Positions 16,360-24,155 of a stretch of DNA of 64,000 bases are shown here, piece after piece; within the stretch, counting starts at the first letter, position 1; each line of letters opens with the position of its first letter. Source of the stretch: Sphingomonas phyllosphaerae 5.2. GTDB taxonomy: Bacteria > Pseudomonadota > Alphaproteobacteria > Sphingomonadales > Sphingomonadaceae. The DNA lies in NCBI RefSeq assembly GCF_000419605.1, contig NZ_ATTI01000001.1:3196501-3260500 (forward strand), in the 5' to 3' direction. The notes beneath the pieces were generated by a model. That model did no database searches, had not been told where the DNA came from, and saw nothing but the letters and a program-made list of their open reading frames with translations. A program made the position numbers and the translations under genes.

Positions 16360-17055
16360 GTGCTGCTCGCCGCGGTTGCGCTGGTCGTCTGGGGCAGCGT
16401 GCGCGGCCGTCCGCAGGATCTGCCGTGGACGCCGCTCGATCTCGGCCAGCCGATCGGCCTGTTCACCGGGCGCAAGCTCACCGCGCTGACCGGCGATGCT
16501 GCCGCCTGTCGCACGCTCCTGACGCAGGCCGGGGTCCGTTACACCGCGCTGCCCGCGCGACACGAACGCCAGTGCGGCTACGACGATGCGGTGCGCCTCG
16601 CCCGCGGGGCTGCGCGCACAACCGCCTTCGCGCCCGCCGACGTCGGCATCGCGTGCCCGGTGGCCGCGGCGATGGTGATGTGGGAATGGGATGTGCTCGC
16701 CCCTGCGGCGCGCCGCCACTTCGGGGCGCGGGTCGTTCAGGTGGATCATTTCGGCAGCTATTCGTGCCGGCGCCTCTACGGCCGCGACGCCGGCGCATGG
16801 AGCGAGCACGCCACGGCCGACGCGATCGACATTGCCGGTTTCCGCCTCTCCGATGGCACGCGGATCAGCGTCGCGCGCGACTGGACCGCAACGGGCCGCA
16901 GTGCCGAAAAGGCGGCGTTCCTCCGCGAGGTCCGCGACGGCGCCTGCCGCTTGTTCGCGACCGTCCTGTCACCCGATTACAACGCCGCGCACCGCGACCA
17001 TTTCCACCTCGATCAGGCCGCCCGTGGCGCCGCCGGGTGGCGCGCATGTCGCTGA
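16360..17055 (+). CDS. Extensin-like C-terminal domain protein
   Basis: About 231 residues. One N-terminal membrane helix (VLLAAVALVVW) anchors an extracytoplasmic extensin-like C-terminal domain, recognised by CRTLLTQAGVRYTALP, QCGYDDAVRL, ACPVAAAMVMWEWDVL, SYSCRRLYG, HATADAIDIAGFRL and the closing HRDHFHLD. The conserved Cys residues probably form disulfides, and the His/Asp set recalls peptidoglycan LAS-type peptidases. The start is uncertain: the frame is open through the Nudix stop and no ATG lies close, so I use the GTG at 16360. A start a few codons upstream at a rare codon is possible. Overlaps the next gene by 10 bp. Confidence 0.85.
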   Translation: MLLAAVALVVWGSVRGRPQDLPWTPLDLGQPIGLFTGRKLTALTGDAAACRTLLTQAGVRYTALPARHERQCGYDDAVRLARGAARTTAFAPADVGIACPVAAAMVMWEWDVLAPAARRHFGARVVQVDHFGSYSCRRLYGRDAGAWSEHATADAIDIAGFRLSDGTRISVARDWTATGRSAEKAAFLREVRDGACRLFATVLSPDYNAAHRDHFHLDQAARGAAGWRACR

Positions 17056-17696
17056 TCCGCCTCGATGCTGCCGCGCCGCAGGGTCGTGAGGATATGTGGC
17101 AGGCGCTGCTTGCGGCGCTCGGCGCACCCGAGTGGCATGGCCCCAATCTCGACGCGCTCTACGACGGGCTGGTGGCCGGCGAGAACCGTGTCCGTCCCCC
17201 GCTCACGGTCGAGATCGCCGCCACGCGCCATCTTCCCGTCGCACTGCTCGCCGATCTCACACGCGTCCGGATCGTCTTCGAGGACGCGGCGCGCGACACC
17301 GGCCTGCCGATCACGCTCGGCCTCGTCCAGGTTGCTCAGTGCGGCAGCGCGGCGGTGTCGACCTTCTCGACCCAATGCGGAAAGAACGCCGGCTGGCGCG
17401 ACGACCATCCCGACGCGGTTGCCGCCGCCTCGCTGATCGACTGCAACAGCTTGCGTCGCAATTCCGGGTGCAGATGCGGCATCGCCGCCGCGGCGCAGAA
17501 GGCCGAGGGCAGCCATGGCCGAACCTTCGCGCCGACCAGTCGCTCGAAGAGGAAACGGAACGCCGAGAAGGAGGTGATCCGCCCCTGCCCCAGATCGAAC
17601 CCGGCCAACGTCACCAGTGGCGCCAGCACCTGCTCGGCAGCATCCAGACCGCTGTCGTCGGGAACCAGCGCACGTAGCTCCGGCAAGCGCCGGTAA
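17046..17696 (+). CDS. Barstar-family inhibitor with unusual antisense-derived tail
   Basis: 216 codons. Residues about 1-97 match the barstar fold (ribonuclease inhibitor), notably APEWHGPNLDALYDGL and the later RVRIVFEDA. Barstars are normally 90-100 residues. Here no stop codon occurs at the expected end; the frame continues another ~118 codons antisense to the minus-strand gene at 17336-17890. That tail is Ser-, Arg- and Cys-rich with no fold-like pattern. Either the protein really carries the tail or a frame error hides an earlier stop. No barnase-like nuclease is encoded nearby. The ATG lies inside the end of the extensin-like gene, so the three genes from 15545 form an operon. Confidence 0.75.
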   Translation: MSLIRLDAAAPQGREDMWQALLAALGAPEWHGPNLDALYDGLVAGENRVRPPLTVEIAATRHLPVALLADLTRVRIVFEDAARDTGLPITLGLVQVAQCGSAAVSTFSTQCGKNAGWRDDHPDAVAAASLIDCNSLRRNSGCRCGIAAAAQKAEGSHGRTFAPTSRSKRKRNAEKEVIRPCPRSNPANVTSGASTCSAASRPLSSGTSARSSGKRR

Positions 17697-17890
17697 TGCT
17701 GCGCCTGTGCGCGGATGCTCGCCGCCTCCACCACATCGCGCGACCAGCGTACCAGCGCGTCCTCGCGATCAAGTCCGATGTCGAGGCTCCGGCGGATGTA
17801 CCGCTGCGTCGCGGCCGGGAAGGTCGCGAACTCCTTCATTTCGGCCAGCGTCATCGCGCCCTCGGCCGCCTTCATCCGTCCCATCGCCAC
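17336..17890 (-). CDS. Unknown soluble protein, 182-184 aa
   Basis: I do not recognise the family. The first codon could be GTG at 17890 or ATG at 17884, or even the later MTLAEMKEF. The protein is helical, without signal peptide or membrane segment. The N-terminal half has ATFPAATQRYIRRSLDIGLDREDALVRW; the C-terminal half has a Trp and several His residues and ends FPHWVEKVDTAALPH. Composition and GC3 look coding, more so than the opposing barstar tail that overlaps its last 361 bp. It is transcribed convergently to the Nudix operon. Function unknown. Confidence 0.7.
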   Translation of the reverse strand: MAMGRMKAAEGAMTLAEMKEFATFPAATQRYIRRSLDIGLDREDALVRWSRDVVEAASIRAQAQHYRRLPELRALVPDDSGLDAAEQVLAPLVTLAGFDLGQGRITSFSAFRFLFERLVGAKVRPWLPSAFCAAAAMPHLHPELRRKLLQSISEAAATASGWSSRQPAFFPHWVEKVDTAALPH

Positions 17891-17910
17891 ACCCCGCCGC
17901 GTAGATCCAA

Positions 17911-17970
17911 CGGTCGGAAGAATGCACCACAGTGGTTAACACTTGGCTTAACGATGCTGTCTTCCGACCG
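17911..17970. repeat. 11-bp perfect inverted repeat with nested TTAA dyad
   Basis: CGGTCGGAAGA at 17911-17921 is the exact reverse complement of 17960-17970, separated by 38 bp. Inside, TTAA-N8-TTAA (17936-17951) forms a second smaller dyad, close to but one base longer than the CtrA consensus spacing. It sits just upstream of the minus-strand unknown gene (start 17884-17890), so an operator or promoter role is plausible. Confidence 0.55.
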
Positions 17971-18085
17971 TCACAGATCAACACGGCGACTGCCGCACCG
18001 CAATATGGATGCGACGAAGCGAGTTACATTGGCAGGAAAGGTCCCCATATGCAGCAAACGGGCAACATTCGGTCACGCCTTCGTG

Positions 18086-18379
18086 TCACGCGTCGCGCTG
18101 ACGCTCCGCCTCTTCGGCAGCATCGAAGCCCGACGACGGTGCCGGTTCGCTGCGACCGGGCTGGGTGATCGAGACTGGATCGGAGGCGTCCATCGTCTCG
18201 TCCAGTCCCTCGTCCAGCCGCGCATCCTCGCTGCTCGGATGCTTGCGCAGCCGTTTGTCGATCGAGCGGTCCTGCCCGGCATCCTGACGCGCATCTCTCG
18301 ATCCGCCGGCATTACCGGCCTCGGGCGCAACCGACAGGCTGTCGAGCGCGCGGTCGTCGATCGGGCTCTCTTCGGTCAT
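18086..18379 (-). CDS. Small highly charged protein of unknown function
   Basis: 97 residues from the ATG at 18379, chosen because AGGAGG lies 5 bp upstream; a second ATG directly before it is too close to that site. The protein is hydrophilic and predicted disordered, rich in Asp, Glu, Arg, Ser and Ala (ESPIDDRALDSL, RSIDKRLRKHPSSEDARLDEGLDE). There is no signal or membrane segment. It stands alone between intergenic regions. Similar small acidic proteins occur in sphingomonads, but I cannot name a family or function. Confidence 0.65.
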   Translation of the reverse strand: MTEESPIDDRALDSLSVAPEAGNAGGSRDARQDAGQDRSIDKRLRKHPSSEDARLDEGLDETMDASDPVSITQPGRSEPAPSSGFDAAEEAERQRDA

Positions 18380-18882
18380 CATACCCTCCTGGTCCGGAAA
18401 CATTCTGTCGTACCCAAACGCCGCACCCCGCCCGCCGTTCCTAGGCGGGATCGACGTTCGGCGCCTGACGAATGCCGGGCTGTTCGCCCATGAAGATTAT
18501 CCCTCTTTCAGGGCGCACTGCGCTCGTACGATCGGGCAGGTCCACGACCTTTACCCGTCGTTGCGAGCGTAGCGAAGCAATCCGGCGTTCCGCGCGACAT
18601 CTTGGATTGCTTCGCTACGCTCGTAATGCGGCGCTTGCGGGGAACCCGCGGAATACCGATCGGTCCAGGTGTTTAGCGCCGACATTCCTCGCTCATCGGC
18701 AGCGGCGGTCGCCCCCGTGAAGCTGACCGACACAACGGTCAGACCGCGCGCGATCGCGACGCGTCACGCCGCGCGCCGGCCAGGGGCGAAGCCGCTCGCG
18801 CTCATGGCCGGCGAACCAGCCAAGCGCCGGGTCAACTCCGGTACGCGCCTTCGATTCCGGCGATAAGCGACGCCGCAGCGAC
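18380..18882. other. Intergenic region, about 500 bp
   Basis: Contains the 70-bp inverted repeat at 18559-18628, listed separately, and the promoter side of the charged small protein gene. I see no gene, RNA or terminator in the rest. Confidence 0.5.
18559..18628. repeat. REP-like dispersed inverted repeat, copy 1
   Basis: The left arm 18559-18583 and right arm 18604-18628 are near-perfect inverted copies sharing the core GCGTAGCGAAGCAATCC, separated by 20 bp. The same core recurs in an inverted pair at 26510-26583 and as a half copy at 13738. This matches the extragenic palindromic elements common between genes of many alphaproteobacteria. It can form a long hairpin in RNA. Confidence 0.85.
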
Positions 18883-19656
18883 CTAGTCGACGCGGACGAC
18901 GCGCACCTGTTGCTCCCACAGCATCGCGGTGCCGAAGATCGTCATGAACGCGATGTCGGTCGCGTCGCGGCCAACGCCGACCCGCGCCATCTCGTCGGCG
19001 CGCGCCATCCCGGTCGCGTCGACCAGATGCCAACTCCCGTCCAGCCACAATTCGGCAGCGGCATGAAAATCGGGCGGGTCGACGCCGGGCGCATAGACCG
19101 ACACACACCGCGCCGGAATCTCCGCCGCCCGGGCCAGCGTCACCAGCAGGTGCGCGTAATCACGGCACACCCCGCGCCGCTCGGCAAAGGTATGCAGCGC
19201 CCCGCCACCGATCGGCCCGGGCGCATATTCCAGATTGGTGCGGACCCACTCCGCCAGCGCGACAGCCAGCGCGCCGCCGTACAGCCCGGCGAACGTGCGG
19301 CGCACGAAGTTCTCGAAGCGGTCCGACTCGCAATAGCGGCTCGGGAAGAGGTACGGGATCGTCGCCGCCGGCAAGTACGCCGCCGGGGTCGCGGGCAGCC
19401 TGTCGATGTGGATGGTCGGCCGGTCGATCACCACGGTCGCGGCATAGCGCGCGACCAGCCGCCGCTCGCCACGCGCCCAACAGCGTTGCCCGATCCCGTC
19501 CTCGCCGGCAACGGCGCGGATCGGATGGTCGGATTCGACGACAAGCGATTGCGTCTCCAGCCGCTGGTCGGGCTGTGCTGCCACTTCGATCTGGAGCAGC
19601 ACGTCGGCCGGGGCCGGAAAACCATAGTCCAGTACGGCTTCGATCGAGAGGCGCAT
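18883..19656 (-). CDS. Transglutaminase-like cysteine peptidase family protein
   Basis: 257 residues. The N-terminal ~100 residues form the beta-rich bacterial transglutaminase-associated domain. The catalytic core follows, with Cys in RRGVCRDYAHL, His in DFHAAAELWL and Asp in WHLVDATG, the papain-like triad. There is no signal peptide, so the protein is probably cytoplasmic. The family is usually a peptidase, amidase or cross-linking enzyme of unknown substrate, and is often near alpha-E/circularly permuted ATP-grasp genes; none is seen here. Upstream lies the terminator of the Bax-inhibitor-1 gene, so it is transcribed on its own. Confidence 0.9.
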   Translation of the reverse strand: MRLSIEAVLDYGFPAPADVLLQIEVAAQPDQRLETQSLVVESDHPIRAVAGEDGIGQRCWARGERRLVARYAATVVIDRPTIHIDRLPATPAAYLPAATIPYLFPSRYCESDRFENFVRRTFAGLYGGALAVALAEWVRTNLEYAPGPIGGGALHTFAERRGVCRDYAHLLVTLARAAEIPARCVSVYAPGVDPPDFHAAAELWLDGSWHLVDATGMARADEMARVGVGRDATDIAFMTIFGTAMLWEQQVRVVRVD

Positions 19657-19699
19657 CGCCGCCGTTTCCTTGCAGTTCGAGTGATCGGGACCGAAAATA

Positions 19700-19732
19700 A
19701 GAAAAGGGCCCGGCGGTCACCCGCCGAGCCCT
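19700..19732 (-). terminator. Rho-independent terminator of the Bax-inhibitor-1 gene
   Basis: On the minus strand GGGCTCGGCGG pairs with CCGCCGGGCCC around a 4-base loop, followed by TTTTCTTATTTT. It lies about 30 bp after the stop codon at 19762. A strong canonical intrinsic terminator. Confidence 0.9.
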
Positions 19733-19761
19733 CGTCGTGTTACGTCACTCAATCCCGCGGA

Positions 19762-20502
19762 TCAGTTGCGGTTCCCGCCGAACAGCCGGAGAATGAACAG
19801 GAACATGTTGATGAAGTCGAGGTACAGGCTCAGCGCCGACATCACGACCGCCTTGCCGACCATCTCCGGACCATAGCCCGCAACCTGGAAATACAGGCTC
19901 TTGGTGCGCTGGGTGTCATAGGCGGTGAGGCCCGCGAACAGCAGCACGCCAACCAGCGAGATCATCAGGCCCAGCGGACCGGAGTTGACGAACATGTTGA
20001 TCAGGCTCGCGACGATCAGGCCGACGAGGCCGATGATCAGGAACGTGCCGAATGCCGACAGATCGCGCTTCGTCGTATAGCCGTATAGGCTCAGCGCCGC
20101 GAAGCCTGCCGCGGTGGCGGCGAATGCCTGCGCGATGGCGATCGGCGAATAGACGAAGAAGATCGACGACAGCGACAGGCCCATCGCGACCGCGAAGCCC
20201 CAGAACATCGCCTTGAGGGTCGAGGTCGAGAACTTGCCCTGACCGAAGCTCATCGCGAACACGAAGCCGAGCGGCGCCAGCGCGACGACCCAGCGAAGCG
20301 GCGTACCGAACACCGCCTGGGCATAGCCGGACAGCGCGAACGCCAGTGCCACGATGCCGGTCAACAACACGCCCGAAGCCATGTAATTGTAGACGGACAG
20401 CATGTACGACCGCAGGCCGGCGTCACGCGCCTCCGTGCGGGTGCCCGAAGCGGTCCCGCCGAACGGGGCAGCGGAGGGCCGGGGATCGGACCAATTGGCC
20501 AT
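19762..20502 (-). CDS. Bax inhibitor-1/YccA family membrane protein
   Basis: 246 residues with seven predicted membrane helices after a ~35-residue hydrophilic N-terminus. The family signature is at the end (SLYLDFINMFLFILRLFGG), with conserved acidic residues in GLTAYDTQRTKS and in the last helices. These proteins (TMBIM/YccA) form pH-sensitive calcium-leak-like channels or modulate FtsH proteolysis in bacteria. The gene is monocistronic with its own terminator. The physiological role here is not evident from neighbours. Confidence 0.95.
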   Translation of the reverse strand: MANWSDPRPSAAPFGGTASGTRTEARDAGLRSYMLSVYNYMASGVLLTGIVALAFALSGYAQAVFGTPLRWVVALAPLGFVFAMSFGQGKFSTSTLKAMFWGFAVAMGLSLSSIFFVYSPIAIAQAFAATAAGFAALSLYGYTTKRDLSAFGTFLIIGLVGLIVASLINMFVNSGPLGLMISLVGVLLFAGLTAYDTQRTKSLYFQVAGYGPEMVGKAVVMSALSLYLDFINMFLFILRLFGGNRN

Positions 20503-20622
20503 TGTCTCTTTGCTCCTTCATCCGAACGAATGGGTCGGATACGGGGAATATCGCGCGTCGGCTCCCGCTTTTCAAGCGACCCCGCCGATGCATCCGGTCC
20601 AGCAAAGGTTCGTTACAGCGCC

Positions 20623-21171
20623 ATGCACCGCCTTTTCGTCGCCCTGCGCCCGCCGCCCGCGGTCCGCGCCCTGTTGCTCGACGCGATGGGCGGCGTGCCG
20701 GGCGCGCGTTGGCAGGACGACGAGCAGTTGCACATCACGGTGCGTTTCATCGGGGAGGTCGACCGGCGCCATGCCGAGGACATCGCCGCCGCGCTGGCCG
20801 CGGTCGCCGCGCCGGCGCCGGGCGTGCGGATCGACGGCGTTGGCACCTTCGATCGGCGCGGGCGAGTCGACACGCTCTGGGCGCGCGTCGGCCCCGCCGA
20901 TCCGCTCGCCGCGCTTCACCGGAAGGTCGACCAGGCGCTCGCGCGAGCGGCGGTCGCGCCCGACCCGCGCCGCTACCTCCCGCATGTAACGCTCGCCCGG
21001 TTCTCGCGCACCGCTGCCGACCCGGCTGCGATCGAGCGTTGGGTCGCCGATCACGCCGCGCTCGCGTCGCCCACCTTCGCGCTGTCGCACCTCATGCTCT
21101 ACGAAAGCGTCCTCGCGCACGACGGCGCCCGCTACGAAGCGATCGCACGCTGGCCGCTGGACCCCGCCTGA
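20623..21171 (+). CDS. thpR: RNA 2',3'-cyclic phosphodiesterase
   Basis: 182 residues of the 2H phosphoesterase superfamily. The two catalytic HxTx motifs are HIT at 37-39 and HVT at 121-123, with flanking family patterns (LFVALRPP near the start and a VGTF stretch). ThpR opens 2',3'-cyclic phosphates to 2'-phosphates and was originally called 2'-5' RNA ligase. The start at 20623 (MHRLFVAL) fits the family; upstream codons are in the divergent promoter gap with the Bax-inhibitor gene. It ends 6 bp before the convergent nagZ gene with no room for a terminator hairpin. Confidence 0.93.
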   Translation: MHRLFVALRPPPAVRALLLDAMGGVPGARWQDDEQLHITVRFIGEVDRRHAEDIAAALAAVAAPAPGVRIDGVGTFDRRGRVDTLWARVGPADPLAALHRKVDQALARAAVAPDPRRYLPHVTLARFSRTAADPAAIERWVADHAALASPTFALSHLMLYESVLAHDGARYEAIARWPLDPA

Positions 21172-21177
21172 AAGCGA

Positions 21178-22200
21178 TCAGGGCTGCGGCACCGCATCCT
21201 TCACCAACGCCAGCAACCGGTCGCGCTTGTCGAGCAGCGCCGCCATCTCTCCGGTCGCGGCCGTGCGCCCTGCCATCGCGCGCTCCAGCCGCTCGCGCGC
21301 AGCGGGCGTGATCTCGCCCAGCCGGCCGGCGATCTCCTCCATCTCCGGCATCCGCGCCCAGCAATCGAGCACCACGTCGCATCCGGCCGCGATCGCGCCC
21401 GCCGCCTTGTCGCCAGCCGATCCGCTCAGCGCCTTCATGTCGATGTCGTCGGTCATCAGCAGCCCGTCGAAGCCGATCCGCCCGCGGATCACTTCCTCGA
21501 TCACCACCGGCGACAACGTCGCGGGCCGCTCCGCGTCCCACGCCTGATAGACGATGTGGCTGGTCATCCCCATCGGCGCGTGCGCCAGCGTGCGGAACGG
21601 CGCGATATCCGCTTCCAGCTCGGCGGCCGATGCCGTTACCGTCGGCAGGTGGTAATGCGTGTCGAGCGACGCGCGTCCGTGCCCCGGCATGTGCTTGACG
21701 ATGCCGACCACCCCGCCGGCGGCGAGCCCTTCCAGCGTCGCACGCCCCATGGCCGCGACCCGCTTCGGCTCGTGCCCGAACACGCGACAGGTGATCGCCT
21801 CGGTCGTCCCTTCGCGTGCGACATCGAGGATCGGATGGCAGTCGACGGTGATCCCGACCTCCGACAGCATCAGCCCCAGCGCATGGCCGTTGGCGCGCGC
21901 CGCCTCGATCCCCGACATCGGCGCGAGCTCATAGAGCGCGTCGAACTCAGGGCCGGCCGGGAACACCGGCCATTCCGGCGGCCCAAGCCGGGCGACGCGC
22001 CCGCCTTCCTGGTCGACGAGGATAGCGACATCGTCGCGCCCTTCCAGTTCACGCACCGAATCGGTCAGCGCCCGCAGCTGCGCACGCGTCTCGATGTTGC
22101 GGCGGAACAGAATGTAGCCGGCAGGACGCATCGCAGCGAAGAAAACGCGTTCCGCCGCAGTCAGGACGGGGCCGGACAGGCCGAAGATGACAGGCTTCAT
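21178..22200 (-). CDS. nagZ: Beta-N-acetylhexosaminidase (peptidoglycan recycling)
   Basis: 340 residues, a GH3 single-domain NagZ that removes GlcNAc from GlcNAc-anhydroMurNAc-peptides in the cytoplasm. Signatures are LVDQEGGRVARL, KHMPGHGR at 169-176 (His174 is the catalytic acid/base) and the nucleophile Asp251 in MTDDIDM. There is no signal peptide, as expected. In related genomes nagZ follows the SPOR protein directly and precedes scpA/scpB; here it is separated from the SPOR gene by a plus-strand gene, and scpAB are not adjacent. Confidence 0.95.
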   Translation of the reverse strand: MKPVIFGLSGPVLTAAERVFFAAMRPAGYILFRRNIETRAQLRALTDSVRELEGRDDVAILVDQEGGRVARLGPPEWPVFPAGPEFDALYELAPMSGIEAARANGHALGLMLSEVGITVDCHPILDVAREGTTEAITCRVFGHEPKRVAAMGRATLEGLAAGGVVGIVKHMPGHGRASLDTHYHLPTVTASAAELEADIAPFRTLAHAPMGMTSHIVYQAWDAERPATLSPVVIEEVIRGRIGFDGLLMTDDIDMKALSGSAGDKAAGAIAAGCDVVLDCWARMPEMEEIAGRLGEITPAARERLERAMAGRTAATGEMAALLDKRDRLLALVKDAVPQP

Positions 22201-22558
22201 GCCCGCATCTTTACGGCGGAACAGCGCCGTGAGGAAATGGCTTTGGAACCGCGCCGTGCCAGCCTAGGGTTCGGGCTCAATCAGGGTGGGGTCTTGGAGG
22301 AGCGGATCTAGGCGCCGGGCCAATGCAAGAAGGGAGTGATGCTTTGCATCGTCACCGACGCGCGACACCGTACGCCGCCCGGATCCGTTACCGCCGAAGA
22401 CGGTCGCCCGTGGAAGGCGGTTCAGCGTGTTGCTTGCCTGCATGTGGCGGTGCGTAGCGACGGTGCTGCGCTCCTCGTCGGGCGGCCTTCCGCGGCGATC
22501 ACGGCCCCCCGCCTGATCGGGTGTGTGCCCTGGCAAGGTCGGTAACGGAGGATCACGG
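22201..22558. other. Divergent intergenic region between nagZ and mipA, 358 bp
   Basis: Should hold the promoters of both genes. I see no clear -35/-10 pair, RNA gene or terminator. A small dyad ATGCAA...TTGCAT at about 22322-22348 is the only regular element noticed. An AACGGAGGA site at about 22544-22552 serves the mipA start. Confidence 0.45.
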
Positions 22559-23431
22559 ATGCGCGTTTCGGGTTGCTGGGCTTGCCTGTTCGTCACGATG
22601 CTCGCCACGCCTGCCTTCGCGCAGGATGCGCCTCCGCCGGCCGATCCCGGCGCGCTGCAATCGACCACGCCGGATGATGTCCCTCCGCCGATCGTGCCGA
22701 CGCGCATCCAGATCGGCGCTGGCCCGCAATGGCAGCCATGGTTCCCCGGCGACGACCAGCGGCGGCTCAGCCCGTGGTTCAGCCTGTCACGCGCGCGGGG
22801 CGACACGCCGTTCGCGTTCGGCGCGCCCGACGACGGCACCAACCTGACGTTGCTCCGCCGCGGCACCACCGAATTCGCAATCGCGGTGCGCCGCGAAGGT
22901 CGTCGGCGCGGTGGCGACCTCGTCCCCGGCCTGCCCGGCGTCGGCCGCACGCTCGAACTCGGCGGATCGGTGGAAACGTGGTTCAGCGACAATGTGCGCG
23001 GGCGCGGCGACGTGCGCAAAGGCATCAACGGCCACAACGGCTGGGCCAGCCAGCTCGGCATGGACTATGTACGGCGCGACGGCGATCGCTGGCTGGTCTC
23101 GCTCGGGCCGCGCGTACTGCTGGGTGACGGGCGCTATCAGCGCGCGTGGTTCGGCGTCGACGACCGCGCCGCCGCGGCGACGGGGCTTCAGCAATATACC
23201 CCCAAGGCGGGGCTACGCTCGGTCGCGGCGACCGGCAGCGCGTCGATGGAGATCACGTCGCACTGGGGGATCGAGGGGCAGGTCACCTACGAGCGGCTGG
23301 TGGGCGACGCCGCGCATTCGCCGATCATCCGCCGCGCCGATTCGGCGACGCAGCTACAGGTCGCGATCGGGCTGCATTATACCTTCTCGGTGCGGCTGCC
23401 CGACCGCGGGATCTTCCGCCTCATCCGGTGA
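22559..23431 (+). CDS. MipA/OmpV family outer membrane protein
   Basis: 290 residues. The signal peptide ends PAFAQ at about residue 22, then a Pro-rich spacer and a beta-barrel-like region with alternating aromatic/hydrophobic strands. The closing strand (LQVAIGLHYTFSVRLP) ends near the C-terminus, followed by a short RGIFRLIR tail. The pattern fits MipA/OmpV scaffolding or porin-like proteins. The gene lies on the opposite strand between nagZ and the SPOR gene, overlapping the latter's 3' end by 11 bp, which suggests an insertion into a normally continuous minus-strand block. Confidence 0.85.
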   Translation: MRVSGCWACLFVTMLATPAFAQDAPPPADPGALQSTTPDDVPPPIVPTRIQIGAGPQWQPWFPGDDQRRLSPWFSLSRARGDTPFAFGAPDDGTNLTLLRRGTTEFAIAVRREGRRRGGDLVPGLPGVGRTLELGGSVETWFSDNVRGRGDVRKGINGHNGWASQLGMDYVRRDGDRWLVSLGPRVLLGDGRYQRAWFGVDDRAAAATGLQQYTPKAGLRSVAATGSASMEITSHWGIEGQVTYERLVGDAAHSPIIRRADSATQLQVAIGLHYTFSVRLPDRGIFRLIR

Positions 23432-24155
23432 CGAAGCAATTCTCGCCCGCCAGCTTCAGCCGCGCGCACAGGTCGCCCGCCGCCGCGGCGTTGCCGGCGT
23501 CGACCCGGAGCCGATAGACGGTGCGTCCCTTCACCACCGCCGGCTGCACGACCTTGTTGAGGGTCGCGACATAGCCGAAGCGACGTGCGATCTGGCTCCA
23601 TGCGCTATTGGCGACCGCTTCGCTGGGGAAGGCGCCCAGTTGCACCAACGCCCCGCCCGATGCCGAGCCGGGCACGTGCGCCGCGGGGGCGCCGACCGGG
23701 CGTTGCGCGCGTAGCGGGGCGCTCGCCTGCGGCACCGCGACGCTGGCCGACGCGCTGCCGGAGGCGGTGGCGCTCGGCGTCGCCACCGGTGCGGTGGCGC
23801 GCGCGACCGGCGCCTCGGGCACCTGCGCCAGATCGATCGCCGCATCGGTGTGGCTGCCGGCGCTCGCCGCGATCGCCGAATCGCCTTCGCCGATCACCTT
23901 CATCCCGCCCGGTTCGTCGGGGCGCACCTTATAGTCGCCCGCCGGTGCCGCGATCAGTCGCCCGTCGCCGCCGCTGGCGTCGAACTTCCACTTGTACAGC
24001 CCGAACAGGATCGCGGCGAGCAGCAGCAGCCCGATCGTGACCAGCGCCACGATCCGCCCGACCGGCACCGCATAGGGATCGTCGGCCTCGACGGTATCGA
24101 GCCACGGCAGGCGATCCGCGTCGCTCATCCGGCCGATCGGCTCCCCCTCACGCAT
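23421..24155 (-). CDS. SPOR-domain membrane protein
   Basis: 244 residues. A cytoplasmic N-terminus, one membrane helix at about 33-55 (IVALVTIGLLLLAAILF), a long Ala/Pro/Val/Ser-rich periplasmic linker, and a C-terminal SPOR domain (about 168-244, GGALVQLGAFPSEAVANSAW to LKLAGENCFVTG). SPOR domains bind denuded glycan strands at division sites. The ATG overlaps the argS stop by one base, so it is cotranscribed with argS. In relatives this gene is followed by nagZ. Confidence 0.93.
   Translation of the reverse strand: MREGEPIGRMSDADRLPWLDTVEADDPYAVPVGRIVALVTIGLLLLAAILFGLYKWKFDASGGDGRLIAAPAGDYKVRPDEPGGMKVIGEGDSAIAASAGSHTDAAIDLAQVPEAPVARATAPVATPSATASGSASASVAVPQASAPLRAQRPVGAPAAHVPGSASGGALVQLGAFPSEAVANSAWSQIARRFGYVATLNKVVQPAVVKGRTVYRLRVDAGNAAAAGDLCARLKLAGENCFVTG

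Noticed and set aside
17046..17890. A toxin-antitoxin pair made of the barstar-like protein and the opposing unknown gene
   Set aside because: The unknown protein shows no nuclease motif, and the genes are convergent and overlapping rather than in one operon, so a pair cannot be supported.
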